From positions 744,001 through 808,000 of the forward strand of contig NZ_CP108053.1 of the NCBI RefSeq assembly GCF_036173105.1: DNA of 64,000 nt, read 5' to 3'. The DNA comes from Streptomyces sp. NBC_00287 (lineage in GTDB: Bacteria; Actinomycetota; Actinomycetes; Streptomycetales; Streptomycetaceae). A model generated the notes under the pieces. It was given only the letters and a program-made list of their open reading frames with translations. It searched no databases and had not been told where the DNA came from. The position numbers and the translations under genes were made by a program. Position 1 is the first letter of the stretch. Each line of letters starts with the position of its first letter. Shown one piece after another: positions 7,613-17,380 of the stretch.

Positions 7613-10600
7613 TCACCGCAGCTTGGCGGTGATCCGGTATCGGCCCGACGCCAACCGGCAGACGTACTCGCCATCGGTGTAGTCGATGAAGCGCACGCCC
7701 TCCGCCCGTGCCAGTGGGGTCCGTCCCTCACGAACCGAATCGGCCGACGCCGCCGGAAGGCGCAGTACCGCCTCGCTGTTCGCGGGCACGACCACGTCGT
7801 ACACAAGGTCCCTGCCGCTGTCCTCCAGCTTCCATTCGCTCTTGATCAGGCCGTACGGCGACTCGTACGAAGCCGACACCTGGGTGATCCCGCCGGTCGG
7901 GTCGATGTGGGGTTGGAGCAGGAAGCGCTTGAAGCCGGGGCTCTCCGGGTCGCGGGCGATGCCGGCCATGTACGCGTACATCCACTCCATGATGGCGCCG
8001 TAGGCGTAGTGGTTGAAGGAGTTCATGCTGACCGGGCCGAAGCCGTCGTCCTGAGAGTAGGAGTTCCAGCGCTCCCAGACCGTGGTGGCACCGTTCCGCA
8101 CCGAGAAGAGCCAGGAGGGCAGGGCGTCCTGGTGGAGCAGCTTGTACGCCAGGTCCGCGCGGCCCTCGTCGGTGAGGACGGGGGCGAGGACGTTGACGCC
8201 GAGGAAGCCCACGGACAGCGTGTTCTCGGCGTACCTGACCCGGCTGCTGTTCGGGTGGGCCGCCTTGTAGGCCGCGTCGTTGCCGATGCTGTCCGCCAAG
8301 TGACCCACCAGCGTGCGGCGTTGGGCCTCTGTCTCGTAGAAGCCGAGCTTGAGGACCCACAGCAGCGCTGTCTGGCTGTTGTCCTCCGTCTTCTGGTCGG
8401 GGTCGGCGCCCGGTTCGATCGGGGAGGCCTCGCCCAGGCTGGACTTCACCGTGACGGTGCCGCCCTCGGTGCTCAGGTACTTGGTGATGAACGCCTGCCT
8501 GATACGTCCGAAGAGCCCCTCGTACTCTTCCCCTTCCGCCTGCCTGCCGGTCGCGCGGGCCATCTGGGCCATGAGCTGGGCGATGTAGCCGTAGTAGACG
8601 TCGCTCATGAGCTGGGCGCTGGTCTTCTGGGGCGCCAGCCAGTCGCCGGTGAGGGAGCCCTGGCCGGCGTAGGTGTCGCCGGTCTGCTGCCGGATCCAGT
8701 CCAGGTAGCGGGTCATCGCGGGCCAGTTGGCGTTGACGACGGTCGCGTCACCGGTCATCTGCCACACGGTCCAGGGGACGATGACACCGGCGTCCGCCCA
8801 ACCGCTGCCCCCGCCGGGGAAGTTGTAGCGTCCGCCCGGCGCGACCCCGGTGAACTGCGCCTTGTCCGCGCCGTAGATGATCGCGGAGTCGACGACGGTG
8901 TCCTGGAAGTGGCTGAGGAAGACTCCGGCGTCCGCGTTGTAGAGGCCGGTGGTGGAGAAGACCTGGGTGTCGCCGGTCCAGCCGAGGCGTTCGTCGCGTT
9001 GCGGGCAGTCCGTGGGCACCCAGAGGTAGTTGCCGCGCTGGCCCCACCGTATGTTGCTCGCCAGTTGGTTGATGTCGGGGTCGTTGGTGGTGACGGTGCC
9101 GGTCTCGCGGATCGCGGAGGTGGCGACCTTTCCGGTCAGGCCGGTGATCGTGACGGTTTCCGTCGTGGTGACGGATACGTAGCGGAAGCCGTAGAAGGTC
9201 AGGGAGTCCTGGTGGGTCTCGCCCTGCCGGTCGCCCTTGAGGATGTACGTGCTGGTGGCCTTGGCGCTGCGGAGGTTGGCCCGGTACAGCGAGCCCTCCG
9301 GGCCGTCGGCGCCGGCGCTGTCGTCGTTGAGCATCTCGCCGAACCTGAACTCGACCTGCGCTCCGGCCGGTCCGCGCAGGTTGTAGCGGGCCACGCCGAC
9401 CATGTTCTGGCCGAGGTCGAAGACGGCGGTCTCGCCGGCGCCGATCGTGACCGAGGCGGTGGCCGCCTTCGCGGGGTCCGTCACTGTGCGGGCCGGGTCC
9501 ACGACGAGGCGCCCCCTGCCGTGGGGGCTGCCCTCCTGGCCGGTCACTCCGGTGACGACGGTGACCGACTGCGGTCGGCGGTCCCAGCGGGTCATGAAAC
9601 GGGCGGTCTCGGCCGGGTGGGCGAGAAGCTGCACGTCCGGGTACTTGTCCTCGAACGCCACCCGTTCCACGTCCGACCAGGCGGAGTCGTCGAACCCGGG
9701 GGCCGTCCAGCCCGAGAGCTCCTTGCGGGCGTCGTAGGTCTGGCCGTCGTAGATGTCGTCGGCCCGGTAGGGGCCGGTGTCCGTGGTCTTCCAGCCTCCG
9801 TCCGGACGGGTGACGACCGTCTGCGACGAGCCGTCGGTGTACCGGATCAACAGCTTGGCCTTGAGGGCCAGGGCGTTTCCGTCACTGGAGTAGTAGGTAC
9901 TGCCCTCGGAAGCACGGCTGTTGTACCAGCCGTTGCCGAGGACGGCGGCGAGCGTGACGGCTCGCTCCCGGGTCGCGAGGTCCGTGACGTCGTAGGTCAT
10001 GTAGTTGACGCGGGCGTCGTAGTTGGTCCAGCCCGGGGGTAGCAGTTCGGTCGTGGTGCCGCCGTCCTGCGGGACGGTGACATGGCGTCCGTTGACGTAG
10101 GCCTCGTACACGCCGAGGGCCGAGACGTACAGCCGTGCCTCGCTGACCCAGTTCTTGAGGGTTGCTTCCGTCCGCAGCATGGGTGCGCCGGCGGAGTTGG
10201 GGGTCTTGCCCTTCATCCCGATCCACTGCGCCCCGTCCCATCCGGCCACGCCGTCCGTGGTCATCAGGCCGGTCTCGAAGAAGCCGGGGGACGCGGTGCC
10301 GACCTGGCGGCCTTCGGCGTCCCAGACGGTGACGGTCCAGTGATAGCGGGTCGAGGGCCGCAGGGCCTTGCCCGCGAAGCGGACGGCCACCGAGTCGGGA
10401 GAGGTGACACGGCCGCTGTTCCATACGTCGGCACGGGCACCCGTCAGCCGGTCCGGGGAACTCGCCACGAGGATCTCGTACGCGCCCTGGTTCCGCCCCC
10501 GGGCCGCGGACCGCATACGCCAGCCGAAGCGCGGCTGGGCGGCGTCCATGCCCAGGGGATCGGTGCGGTGTTCCACGGTCAGCCCCGACACCGCGCCACC

Positions 10601-10753
10601 CTCCGCGCGAGACGGCGCTTCGGCCGCCGTACTCGTTCCGCCTCCCATGGCACCCGCTCCTATGGTCACGGCGCCGGCCGTCGCGGCGAGCACGGTACGG
10701 CGACGGATCGCGCCGTCCGCGATGCCTTCCGCACTGCTTGCTTCATGGCTCAC
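7613..10753 (-). CDS. Alpha-L-rhamnosidase GH78 (1)
   Basis: This is a 1046-residue secreted or surface GH78 enzyme releasing terminal alpha-L-rhamnose by inversion. It starts with a Tat-like signal (RRRTVLAATAG) followed by an Ala-rich stretch. In order it has a fibronectin-like start (VSGLTVEHRTDPLGM), the rhamnosidase N domain (about 200-400), a jelly-roll region, the (alpha/alpha)6 barrel (about 560-930) and a C-terminal beta sandwich. The general acid is in DERLGW (Asp587/Glu588) and the general base candidate is Glu894 in TTVWERW. Its start overlaps the stop of the upstream GH78 gene by four bases. It is the last gene of the rhamnoside operon. Confidence 0.93.
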   Translation of the reverse strand: MSHEASSAEGIADGAIRRRTVLAATAGAVTIGAGAMGGGTSTAAEAPSRAEGGAVSGLTVEHRTDPLGMDAAQPRFGWRMRSAARGRNQGAYEILVASSPDRLTGARADVWNSGRVTSPDSVAVRFAGKALRPSTRYHWTVTVWDAEGRQVGTASPGFFETGLMTTDGVAGWDGAQWIGMKGKTPNSAGAPMLRTEATLKNWVSEARLYVSALGVYEAYVNGRHVTVPQDGGTTTELLPPGWTNYDARVNYMTYDVTDLATRERAVTLAAVLGNGWYNSRASEGSTYYSSDGNALALKAKLLIRYTDGSSQTVVTRPDGGWKTTDTGPYRADDIYDGQTYDARKELSGWTAPGFDDSAWSDVERVAFEDKYPDVQLLAHPAETARFMTRWDRRPQSVTVVTGVTGQEGSPHGRGRLVVDPARTVTDPAKAATASVTIGAGETAVFDLGQNMVGVARYNLRGPAGAQVEFRFGEMLNDDSAGADGPEGSLYRANLRSAKATSTYILKGDRQGETHQDSLTFYGFRYVSVTTTETVTITGLTGKVATSAIRETGTVTTNDPDINQLASNIRWGQRGNYLWVPTDCPQRDERLGWTGDTQVFSTTGLYNADAGVFLSHFQDTVVDSAIIYGADKAQFTGVAPGGRYNFPGGGSGWADAGVIVPWTVWQMTGDATVVNANWPAMTRYLDWIRQQTGDTYAGQGSLTGDWLAPQKTSAQLMSDVYYGYIAQLMAQMARATGRQAEGEEYEGLFGRIRQAFITKYLSTEGGTVTVKSSLGEASPIEPGADPDQKTEDNSQTALLWVLKLGFYETEAQRRTLVGHLADSIGNDAAYKAAHPNSSRVRYAENTLSVGFLGVNVLAPVLTDEGRADLAYKLLHQDALPSWLFSVRNGATTVWERWNSYSQDDGFGPVSMNSFNHYAYGAIMEWMYAYMAGIARDPESPGFKRFLLQPHIDPTGGITQVSASYESPYGLIKSEWKLEDSGRDLVYDVVVPANSEAVLRLPAASADSVREGRTPLARAEGVRFIDYTDGEYVCRLASGRYRITAKLR

Positions 10754-13700
10754 ACCGTCTCCCTCTGGGCTTCGCGGGCCGTGAACGTGTACCGCCCCGA
10801 GGCCACGGCATAGGTGGCACGGTCGCCCCGCACGCCCCGGAACTCTGCGCTGTCACCGGACACTTGGGCCGTACGTCCGCCGGTGGGCACCCGAACTTCC
10901 GCCGTGGTGTTGGGCGGGACCTCGATGTCGAGCCGGAACGTGCCGTCCTTGCGGGTCCACTCCGCGGACACCAGCCCGTGCGGAGTGCGGTAGCTGCCCT
11001 CGACACGGGTCAGTCCGCCGACCGGGCGAGGGTCGATCACCAGCTCGCGGTAGCCGGCCTTGCCGCGCTCCTGGCGGATGCCGGCCAGGCCGCTGTGGAA
11101 CCACTCCTCGATCTGGAGCAGGATCATGTGGTTCTTGGAGTTGCCCATGTCCCACTGCTCGGGAACGGTCGTCAGCCCGCCGGGGTTGGCCGCCGTGGGC
11201 GCCATGAAGTAGCCGTAGCTGGGACGGGTGTCCTCCTGGAGGACCTCCCAGAGGACATCGTCCCGGCCGCCCTCGTGCAGCGCCCTGACGATCGGCGCGA
11301 GACCTATGGTGCCGCCGCTGAGGTGCGGCCCGCCTCCGAACGGCTGGTGGGCACGGACCAGTTCGACCAGCGCGTCGAGGACCCTCCCGCGTTCGCCTTC
11401 CGGTACCAGTCCCTCGTCCAGCGCGAGCGCCTGCGCGGCCTGGGTCGCCCCGGCGCTGCCCCGCTCGCCCTCGGCGGTGTAGCGGCCGAGCGAGGAGTTG
11501 TAGAAGGCGTCGTTGAACGCGACCCTGATGTTGGCAGCGAGGCTGCGGTACTCGGACGCGTCCGCGTCGCGCCCGATGAGCGCTGCCATCCGGGCCATAC
11601 GGTCGGCGATCTGGTAGTAGCCCCAGGTTCCCGTGATGCGGCCCGAGGTGTTCTCACTGGCGATCCAGTCGGCCAGGGCGGCGTTCACAAGGTAGGCGTC
11701 CGCGCCGGTGCCCACCTTCCTGGTTCTGATGAAGTTCAGAAAGGCCTGCATCTGCGGGTAGTAGCGGCTGATCAACTGCGTGTCGCCGTACGTCTCGAAC
11801 AGCAGCCACGGCACCAGGACGATGCCGTTGCCCCAATTGATCTCGTCGCCGAACCGGCCGGCGTACCCCCAGTCGTACACGGGCGCCTTGAGCGCCACGT
11901 TGCCGATGTTGTCGCCCGCCCTGGACTGGCCCTCCGCCAGGTGCCGTTGCATGGTGCGCAGGTAGGCCGAGTATCCGAAGGTGCGGTGCAGGGAGCCGAA
12001 GGGCTGAACGTAGTCGGCGGGGTAGGCGAGCTTTTCGCGGCCGGGGCAGTCCGTGAAGGTGGACATGGTGTTGCTCATGGTCGAGTAACGGGCCATACGG
12101 TGAATGCGGTTGATCCGGTCGTCGGAGGTCCGCAAGGAACCGGTATCCGGCACGTCCGCGTGGATCTGTAGGCCGGTGACCGTGTCCCGGGTCGGTACGT
12201 AGCCCTCGGGCAGGCCGGTCACCTGGAGCCACTGCATGCCGAAGTAGTGGAACTGCGGGTGCCAGCTTTCGCCCCGCTCGTCGCCGTACGTCGTGTAGGC
12301 GGCGAAGATGTTGGTGCCGCGGTTGGCGCCGCCGCCCATGATCGAGGCCTGGTGGACGGTGCCGTCGGCGTTCAGCGACTCGGCGGGGTACAGCTTGACG
12401 GTGGTTCCGGCCGGGAGCGGGCCGTCGAGCCCGATCTGCGGCCAGCCGGCGAAGTTCTGCCCGAAGTCGAAGACCCACACGCCGGGTTGGGGCTGGGTGA
12501 CGCTGACCGGGCGGATCCTGTCGACGACCTTGAGCGGCTCGGCCATACGCCAGACCAGCTCGGTGGTCAGGTTCGGCGGCGGGGCGATTCCGGCGTCGAC
12601 CCAGCCCGTGGCGGAGCCGTCGCGCCGCCTCGCGGATGCGCCGAGGTCTGCGCCGGGGGCGGTCCAGGCGGGCTGCTCGCGGCGGGCGTCGTAGTCGGAG
12701 CCGGAGTACCAGTTGGCGAGGGTGGTCGGGCCGAGGGCCGTCTTCCACGAGCGGTCGCTGACGACGGTCTCGACCGTCCCGTCGGCCTTGGTGAGCTCCA
12801 GACGGGCGATCAGGCGTGGGGGGACGGCCGCGCCCGCGCTCGGGTCGGTGCTCGCAAGGGAGTTGCCGGAGGCGGTGACGGTGGCGCCGCTCTCGTGCCC
12901 TGAGGTGAGGCCGGGCTGGAAGCTGATGTCGGTGCTGTCGATCGCGGTGATGGTCCGCGACTCCAGGCGCTCGCCGCCGTCATCGGTGTCGATGTTGACG
13001 GTGCCGCCGACGTGGTAGTTGGCCACGCTGCTCACCTTGACGCTGGTGGCGCCCTCGGCGGCGGGCGCGACGAGGGTGCCGCTGCCCTTGAACTGGCTCT
13101 GCCACCAGCTGTACGGGGCCGTGCGGCCGGTGGCCGGGTTCGTCACGGACCTGGTCACCAGTGCCGTGCCATGGCCCAGTTCGACGCCCAGGGTGTTGTC
13201 ACCGGGTCGGACGAGGCGAGTGACGTCGTAGGCCCTGTATTCGGTGGAGAGCTGGTAGTTGGAGTTGCCGGGAGCGAGCACCTCGTCGGTGACGGGCTTG
13301 TCGTTGAGCCGGGCCACGTGCAGGCCGACGCCGGAGAGGTACAGCCGCGCCCTGACGACCCTGCCCCGGTCCACCCGGAAGGCTCGGGCGAAGACGGGCA
13401 GCGGCTGGTCGACCGTGCGGCCCGGGTACTCGATCCACCGGGCCGCGCCCCAGTCGGAGCGCTTGAGGAGCCCCATCTCCCAGGCGGCGGAGCGGCTCCA
13501 CGGTGTCGCGTCGCCGTCGGTGCTCCAGGCCCGCACCTGCCAGACGACCCGGTCGCGCGAGGCCAGGGCGGGACCGTGCCAGGCGATGTCGGCCTGGGCC
13601 GAGGAGCGGACCTTGCCGCTGTCCCACAGCAGCCGGCCGCTGTCGAGCTCCTCCTCCGTGCGCGCCGCGCGAATCCGGTACGCGGACTGGGTCCACCCCG

Positions 13701-13935
13701 CGTCGGCGCCCACCACCCGCCAACTCAGCCGCGGGGCGGGGTCGTCGACGCCGAGCGGGCTGTCCGCACGGCCGTCGACGGCGAGACCGGTGACCTTCGC
13801 GCCCCGGCTGTCGCCCGCCTCGTCGGCGTAGGCGGCCTGTACGGGGACGAGGGGCAGAGCCAGCCCTGCCGCGGAAACGGCCATGGTGCCCACCACCTGT
13901 CTACGGCTGAGTGCTCGGTTGGTGTTTTCGGGCAT
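10750..13935 (-). CDS. Alpha-L-rhamnosidase GH78 (2), divergent active-site motif
   Basis: This 1061-residue protein has a twin-arginine signal (LSRRQVVG, ending near AAYA). The domain order matches GH78, but the acid motif reads DCPGREKLAYP (Glu634) rather than DERLGW, and the second Glu is Glu926 in TTVPEQW. It therefore belongs to a different GH78 branch from its neighbour. The N-terminal rhamnosidase domain carries an inserted beta-rich segment of about 70 residues (from about GTLVAPAAEG to ATVTASG). The two enzymes probably attack different rhamnosyl linkages or aglycones (inference). It overlaps the downstream GH78 gene by ATGA and follows the binding-protein gene by 63 bases. Confidence 0.92.
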   Translation of the reverse strand: MPENTNRALSRRQVVGTMAVSAAGLALPLVPVQAAYADEAGDSRGAKVTGLAVDGRADSPLGVDDPAPRLSWRVVGADAGWTQSAYRIRAARTEEELDSGRLLWDSGKVRSSAQADIAWHGPALASRDRVVWQVRAWSTDGDATPWSRSAAWEMGLLKRSDWGAARWIEYPGRTVDQPLPVFARAFRVDRGRVVRARLYLSGVGLHVARLNDKPVTDEVLAPGNSNYQLSTEYRAYDVTRLVRPGDNTLGVELGHGTALVTRSVTNPATGRTAPYSWWQSQFKGSGTLVAPAAEGATSVKVSSVANYHVGGTVNIDTDDGGERLESRTITAIDSTDISFQPGLTSGHESGATVTASGNSLASTDPSAGAAVPPRLIARLELTKADGTVETVVSDRSWKTALGPTTLANWYSGSDYDARREQPAWTAPGADLGASARRRDGSATGWVDAGIAPPPNLTTELVWRMAEPLKVVDRIRPVSVTQPQPGVWVFDFGQNFAGWPQIGLDGPLPAGTTVKLYPAESLNADGTVHQASIMGGGANRGTNIFAAYTTYGDERGESWHPQFHYFGMQWLQVTGLPEGYVPTRDTVTGLQIHADVPDTGSLRTSDDRINRIHRMARYSTMSNTMSTFTDCPGREKLAYPADYVQPFGSLHRTFGYSAYLRTMQRHLAEGQSRAGDNIGNVALKAPVYDWGYAGRFGDEINWGNGIVLVPWLLFETYGDTQLISRYYPQMQAFLNFIRTRKVGTGADAYLVNAALADWIASENTSGRITGTWGYYQIADRMARMAALIGRDADASEYRSLAANIRVAFNDAFYNSSLGRYTAEGERGSAGATQAAQALALDEGLVPEGERGRVLDALVELVRAHQPFGGGPHLSGGTIGLAPIVRALHEGGRDDVLWEVLQEDTRPSYGYFMAPTAANPGGLTTVPEQWDMGNSKNHMILLQIEEWFHSGLAGIRQERGKAGYRELVIDPRPVGGLTRVEGSYRTPHGLVSAEWTRKDGTFRLDIEVPPNTTAEVRVPTGGRTAQVSGDSAEFRGVRGDRATYAVASGRYTFTAREAQRETV

Positions 13936-13998
13936 GACTAAACCTCCGGTTGTGCGATTCAGCTTCCGAGTGCTGTGTTGGAAAGCGGGAGAAGGGGG

Positions 13999-15270
13999 TC
14001 AGCTGCCGGCCTTGTAGTCGGCGTCCATTTCCTTGAGGAGCTCGTCGGGGGTGGACTGGTCGCTGAAAATCTCCTGGAGCCCGCTGAGCATGGTCTGCTG
14101 GACCTTGGCGTTGGGCCACAGCTGGTCCATGAACGGCACCGTGCGGTCTGCCCTGATGAACGTGGAGAGTTCGGTCAGGGACGGGTCGACCGCGTAGCCC
14201 GTGTCGGACAGTGCGGGCAGACCGCCCTGCTTCTCGGCGAACAGGTTCATGCCCTCGGGCGACATCACGAAGTTCACGAACTTCAGCGCGAGATCCTCGT
14301 TCTTCGCCTTGGCGTTCACGCCGTAGCCGGCGCCGGCGGCAGCCGGGATGAGGGTCGCCGAGGTGTCGTCGGTGGCGGGCAGGGCCTTGAAGGTGAACGT
14401 GCCCTGCGGGTTCTTGCCCTTGAGGAGGGCGATCACCCAGTTGCCCTGGACGATGCCGAGCGTCTTGCCGGTGGCGGCGAGCTGCTGGCTGGCCTCGTAG
14501 TTGGTGCCCAGGGGGTTCTCCTGGAAGCAGCCGGTCTTCTCCATCGTCAGGTACTTGTCCAGGGCGGTGGTCCACTGCGACTTGGCGAAGGTGGCCTCAC
14601 CGGCCTGCATCTTCTGGTCGAAGTCGCGGTCCTTGCCGTAGACGGTGGTGGCCACCAGCGCGTACTGGACCAGTTGGGTCACCCAGTTGTCCTGGTTGCC
14701 CAGCGCGAAGGCGGGGGTTCCCTTGGCCTTCGCGTCCCGGCAGAACGCCAGGAGTTCGGTCCAGGTGTCGGGTGGGGTGAGCCCCGCCTTCTCCATGGCC
14801 TGCTGGTTGTAGACCGCGCCGATGCCGTTCTGGCCGAAGACGGCGTTGTAGGTCTTCCCCTCGTACTGGGCGACGGTCTTGATCGCGTCGGGCAGCTCGG
14901 CGGCCCAGGGCTGGTCGGAGAGGTCGCGCAGATAGCCGGGTTCGGCCAGGACGTAGGTGGCGGCGGGGTTGCCGTTGCCCGGCCAGACCGACATCACGTC
15001 GGGGGCGGTGCCCGAGGAGAGCTGGGTCCGTATCTGCTGCTGGTACTGGTCGGCGCCGCTGGTGGTGTGGCGGACCTTGACACCGGGGTTGGCCTTCTCG
15101 AACGCCTTGACGATGTCCTCGACGGAGCCCTGGTCGACCGAGGCGAGGGTCAGGGTCTTGGAACCTCCTCCGTCGCCGGAGTCGCCCGTGTTGGTGCCGC
15201 CGCTGCATGCGGCCAGCAGGGAGGTGGCTGTCACTGCGGCCAGCAGGGCCGCTGATGTGCGTGTCTTCAT
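13999..15270 (-). CDS. ABC sugar-binding lipoprotein (rhamnoside importer)
   Basis: This is a 423-residue family 1 extracellular solute-binding protein. The signal peptide ends in the lipobox LAAC with Cys22, followed by a Gly/Ser/Asp-rich tether. The mature domain shows typical landmarks: ANPGVKVRHTTSG, GTAPDVMSVWPGN, AVFGQNGIGAVYNQQAMEKAGL and QGNWVIALLKG. It lies between the permease pair and the two rhamnosidases on the same strand, so its ligand is probably a rhamnose-containing oligosaccharide or rhamnoside product. No ATPase is encoded here; many Streptomyces sugar importers share one encoded elsewhere (family knowledge). Confidence 0.9.
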   Translation of the reverse strand: MKTRTSAALLAAVTATSLLAACSGGTNTGDSGDGGGSKTLTLASVDQGSVEDIVKAFEKANPGVKVRHTTSGADQYQQQIRTQLSSGTAPDVMSVWPGNGNPAATYVLAEPGYLRDLSDQPWAAELPDAIKTVAQYEGKTYNAVFGQNGIGAVYNQQAMEKAGLTPPDTWTELLAFCRDAKAKGTPAFALGNQDNWVTQLVQYALVATTVYGKDRDFDQKMQAGEATFAKSQWTTALDKYLTMEKTGCFQENPLGTNYEASQQLAATGKTLGIVQGNWVIALLKGKNPQGTFTFKALPATDDTSATLIPAAAGAGYGVNAKAKNEDLALKFVNFVMSPEGMNLFAEKQGGLPALSDTGYAVDPSLTELSTFIRADRTVPFMDQLWPNAKVQQTMLSGLQEIFSDQSTPDELLKEMDADYKAGS

Positions 15271-15319
15271 GATGTCTCCCTCGGAGAAGAAGCCGTGGGT
15301 GTCGGGTGGGAGTTGCGCG

Positions 15320-16141
15320 TCATCCCTTCAGCCCTCCCGCGAAGCCGTTGATGATGCTGCGCTGGAGCAGGAAGTAGACGACCAGGACCGGCACGATGCT
15401 GATCACCAGCGCGGCGAAGATGAGGTTCCAGTCGGTGACGTACTGACCGACGAACCCGGAGATCGCGACCGGCATGGTCTGCTGGGCGCTGCCGCTGAGG
15501 TACAGCAGCGGGGTGAAGAAGTCGTTCCAGACGGCGACCGTGTTGAGCACCAGGGCCGTCACGGTGACCGGCTTGAGCATCGGCAGCACCACGTGCCGGA
15601 ACCCCTGGAGCGGTGTGCAGCCGTCGATCAGGGCGGCGTCCTCAAAGTCGCGGGGCAGCGCGCGCAGGAAGCCGACGTAGAGGAAGACGGTGAACGGCAC
15701 TTGGAGACCGGAGTAGAAGAGGACCAGCGCCCACGGGGTGCCGAGCAGGCCGAGGTCCCGCATCGTCTGGTAGAGCGGCAGCGAGGCGAGCTGGAAGGGC
15801 AGCACCAGGCCCAGCAGGACCACCAGGTACGTGCCGCGTGACCAGCGTGCCGTGACCCGGGCCAGTGGATAGGCGGCGAGGGAGGACACGGCCAGCACGA
15901 CGGCGACGCTGCACACCGTCACCAGCACGCTGTTGGCCAACGCGCCGCCGAGTGCGCCCTGTTGCCAGGCCTGCGTGAAGTTGTCCAGGGTCGGCGAGGT
16001 GGTCGGCGCGATGGGCGAGGAGCTGTCCGATGTTGGCCGTACGGCCAGGTTGACCAGGACGTACACCGGGAAGCCGACGAAGAGTGCGCATGCGATCATC
16101 GCCAGTTCGAGGGCGAGGGTGCGCGGGCGGTAGCGGTTCAT
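15320..16141 (-). CDS. ABC sugar permease, MalG type
   Basis: This is a 273-residue inner-membrane permease with six predicted helices. The EAA loop that contacts the ATPase is DFEDAALIDGCTPLQGFRHVVLP, recognisable by AA-x-x-DG. The C-terminus QRSIINGFAGGLKG is typical of MalG-like subunits. It overlaps the upstream MalF-type gene by ATGA (16138-16141), showing tight coupling. It forms the transmembrane channel with that partner for the sugar delivered by the lipoprotein at 13999-15270. Confidence 0.92.
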   Translation of the reverse strand: MNRYRPRTLALELAMIACALFVGFPVYVLVNLAVRPTSDSSSPIAPTTSPTLDNFTQAWQQGALGGALANSVLVTVCSVAVVLAVSSLAAYPLARVTARWSRGTYLVVLLGLVLPFQLASLPLYQTMRDLGLLGTPWALVLFYSGLQVPFTVFLYVGFLRALPRDFEDAALIDGCTPLQGFRHVVLPMLKPVTVTALVLNTVAVWNDFFTPLLYLSGSAQQTMPVAISGFVGQYVTDWNLIFAALVISIVPVLVVYFLLQRSIINGFAGGLKG

Positions 16142-17085
16142 GACACGGCCCTCTCGTTGCGGGCCAGCACGAGGTACTGCCCGGTGGACGCGACCGCGAC
16201 GATGATCGTCAGCACCACGGCAAGGGCGATGCTGTATCCGAACTCGCCCAGGGTGAAGGCGTCTTTGTAGATCAGCGTCGAGATGGTGTCGGTCGCGTGC
16301 CCCGGTCCGCCGCCGGTCAGGGCGTAGACCTGGTCGAAGAGTTTGATGCCGCCGATGATCGACAGCATCAGGTTGATCGTGATCGCCGGTGCCAACAGGG
16401 GCCGGGTCACGGACCAGAAGCGCCGTACGGGACCGGCCCCGTCGATCTCCGCCGCCTCATGGACCTCCTTCGGCACCGACTGCAGTCCGGCGACGAAGAT
16501 GACCATGGAGTAGCCCGCGAACTGCCAGACGATCACCGCGACCACGGACCACAGCGCGAGGCTCGGGCTGCCGAGCCAGTCCTGTCGCCAGCCGTCCAGG
16601 CCCACCGCACCCAGCAAGCTGTTGACAGCCCCCTGTGGGCCGAGCAGGTTCCGCCACAGGTACGCCGTGACGATCGGGGTGATCACGGCCGGGGCGAACA
16701 GGAACACCCGCAGCAGGTTGCGGGACTTGATGGCCGTGTTGACCCCGAGGGCCAGCGCCAGGCCCAGCGCGTTCTGGATGAACGTGATCGATACGGCGAT
16801 CAACAGCGTGTGCCAGATCGCCTGTTTGGCGTCGGCGTCGCTGAACATGTCGGCGAAGTTGCCCAGTCCCACGAAGGAGAAATCGGGGTTCAGGCCGTCC
16901 CAGTCGGTGAAGGCGTAATACACGCCGCGAGCGCTCGGCACCAGGACGACGAAGGCGAACAGCAGCAGGGCCGGCAGCGCGAACCACCAGGGCGGGGTGG
17001 TGCGGGGTCGGCGGGTCTTGGCCACCGGTGTCGTGCGCGGTATTCGGTCGTGGTCCGGAAGGTGCTCGTGCGGGGCGAGGGTCAC
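16138..17085 (-). CDS. ABC sugar permease, MalF type
   Basis: This is an approximately 315-residue permease with a cytoplasmic N-terminal stretch and six membrane helices. The EAA loop is VHEAAEIDGAGPVRRFWSVTRP. I place the start at GTG 17085, after a good GGAAGAGG site. The longer in-frame start at 17118 would put codons inside the palindrome TTGAAACGTTTCAA, which is better read as an operator. It is the first gene of the operon, so the order is permease, permease, binding protein, rhamnosidase, rhamnosidase, unlike the more common binding-protein-first layout. Confidence 0.88.
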   Translation of the reverse strand: MTLAPHEHLPDHDRIPRTTPVAKTRRPRTTPPWWFALPALLLFAFVVLVPSARGVYYAFTDWDGLNPDFSFVGLGNFADMFSDADAKQAIWHTLLIAVSITFIQNALGLALALGVNTAIKSRNLLRVFLFAPAVITPIVTAYLWRNLLGPQGAVNSLLGAVGLDGWRQDWLGSPSLALWSVVAVIVWQFAGYSMVIFVAGLQSVPKEVHEAAEIDGAGPVRRFWSVTRPLLAPAITINLMLSIIGGIKLFDQVYALTGGGPGHATDTISTLIYKDAFTLGEFGYSIALAVVLTIIVAVASTGQYLVLARNERAVS

Positions 17086-17100
17086 AGGCGGACCTCTTCC

Positions 17101-17114
17101 TTGAAACGTTTCAA
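17101..17114. promoter_or_regulatory. LacI operator 1 (permease-proximal)
   Basis: A perfect 14-base palindrome TTGAAACGTTTCAA with the central CG typical of LacI-family sites. It sits 16 bases upstream of the chosen MalF-type start, where bound repressor would block initiation or early elongation. Confidence 0.8.
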
Positions 17115-17213
17115 TCATTGACGCGACAGGAGCTTCGATCGGCTCGCCGACGTACGACAGCGAGCTGGTTTCTGCATCTAGGGGATGCGCTCCGACACGG
17201 GGTGCTGGCCTGG

Positions 17214-17235
17214 TCGTGGGTAACGTTTCCCACGA
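17214..17235. promoter_or_regulatory. LacI operator 2 (intergenic)
   Basis: Arms TCGTGGG (17214-17220) and CCCACGA (17229-17235) flank T-AACGTT-T, giving a near-perfect 22-base palindrome with one mismatched pair. It is centred on AACGTT like the other two sites and lies midway in the divergent region between the importer operon and its LacI gene. Otherwise the 317-base gap 17086-17402 holds no gene. Confidence 0.75.
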
Positions 17236-17368
17236 GGTGCTGCCAGACCTTAGAGAGCGTCCCGCATGACGTCAAGATGCCGCGCACGCTGCACTTCTGT
17301 TACGACTCGAGGGCAGCCCGACCTCGGTCATCGCCTTACTGATCTGTGCCTTCGTCCGTACACTCTGC

Positions 17369-17380
17369 GGCAACGTTCCC
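17369..17380. promoter_or_regulatory. LacI operator 3 (regulator-proximal)
   Basis: GGCAACGTTCCC fits the core GG-N-AACGTT-N-CC seen in operator 2. It lies 22 bases before the LacI start at 17403, consistent with autoregulation. It is weaker than the other two sites. Confidence 0.5.

Noticed and set aside
7082..10042. A very long plus-strand open frame (986 codons) antisense to the GH78 gene
   Set aside because: It has shadow-like composition (runs of Gly/Val/Arg/Asp, no domain), while the opposite strand encodes a complete GH78 protein with catalytic motifs.
16138..17118. Longer MalF-type permease start at 17118
   Set aside because: It would place codons through a perfect LacI palindrome and lacks a ribosome site; GTG 17085 has GGAAGAGG.
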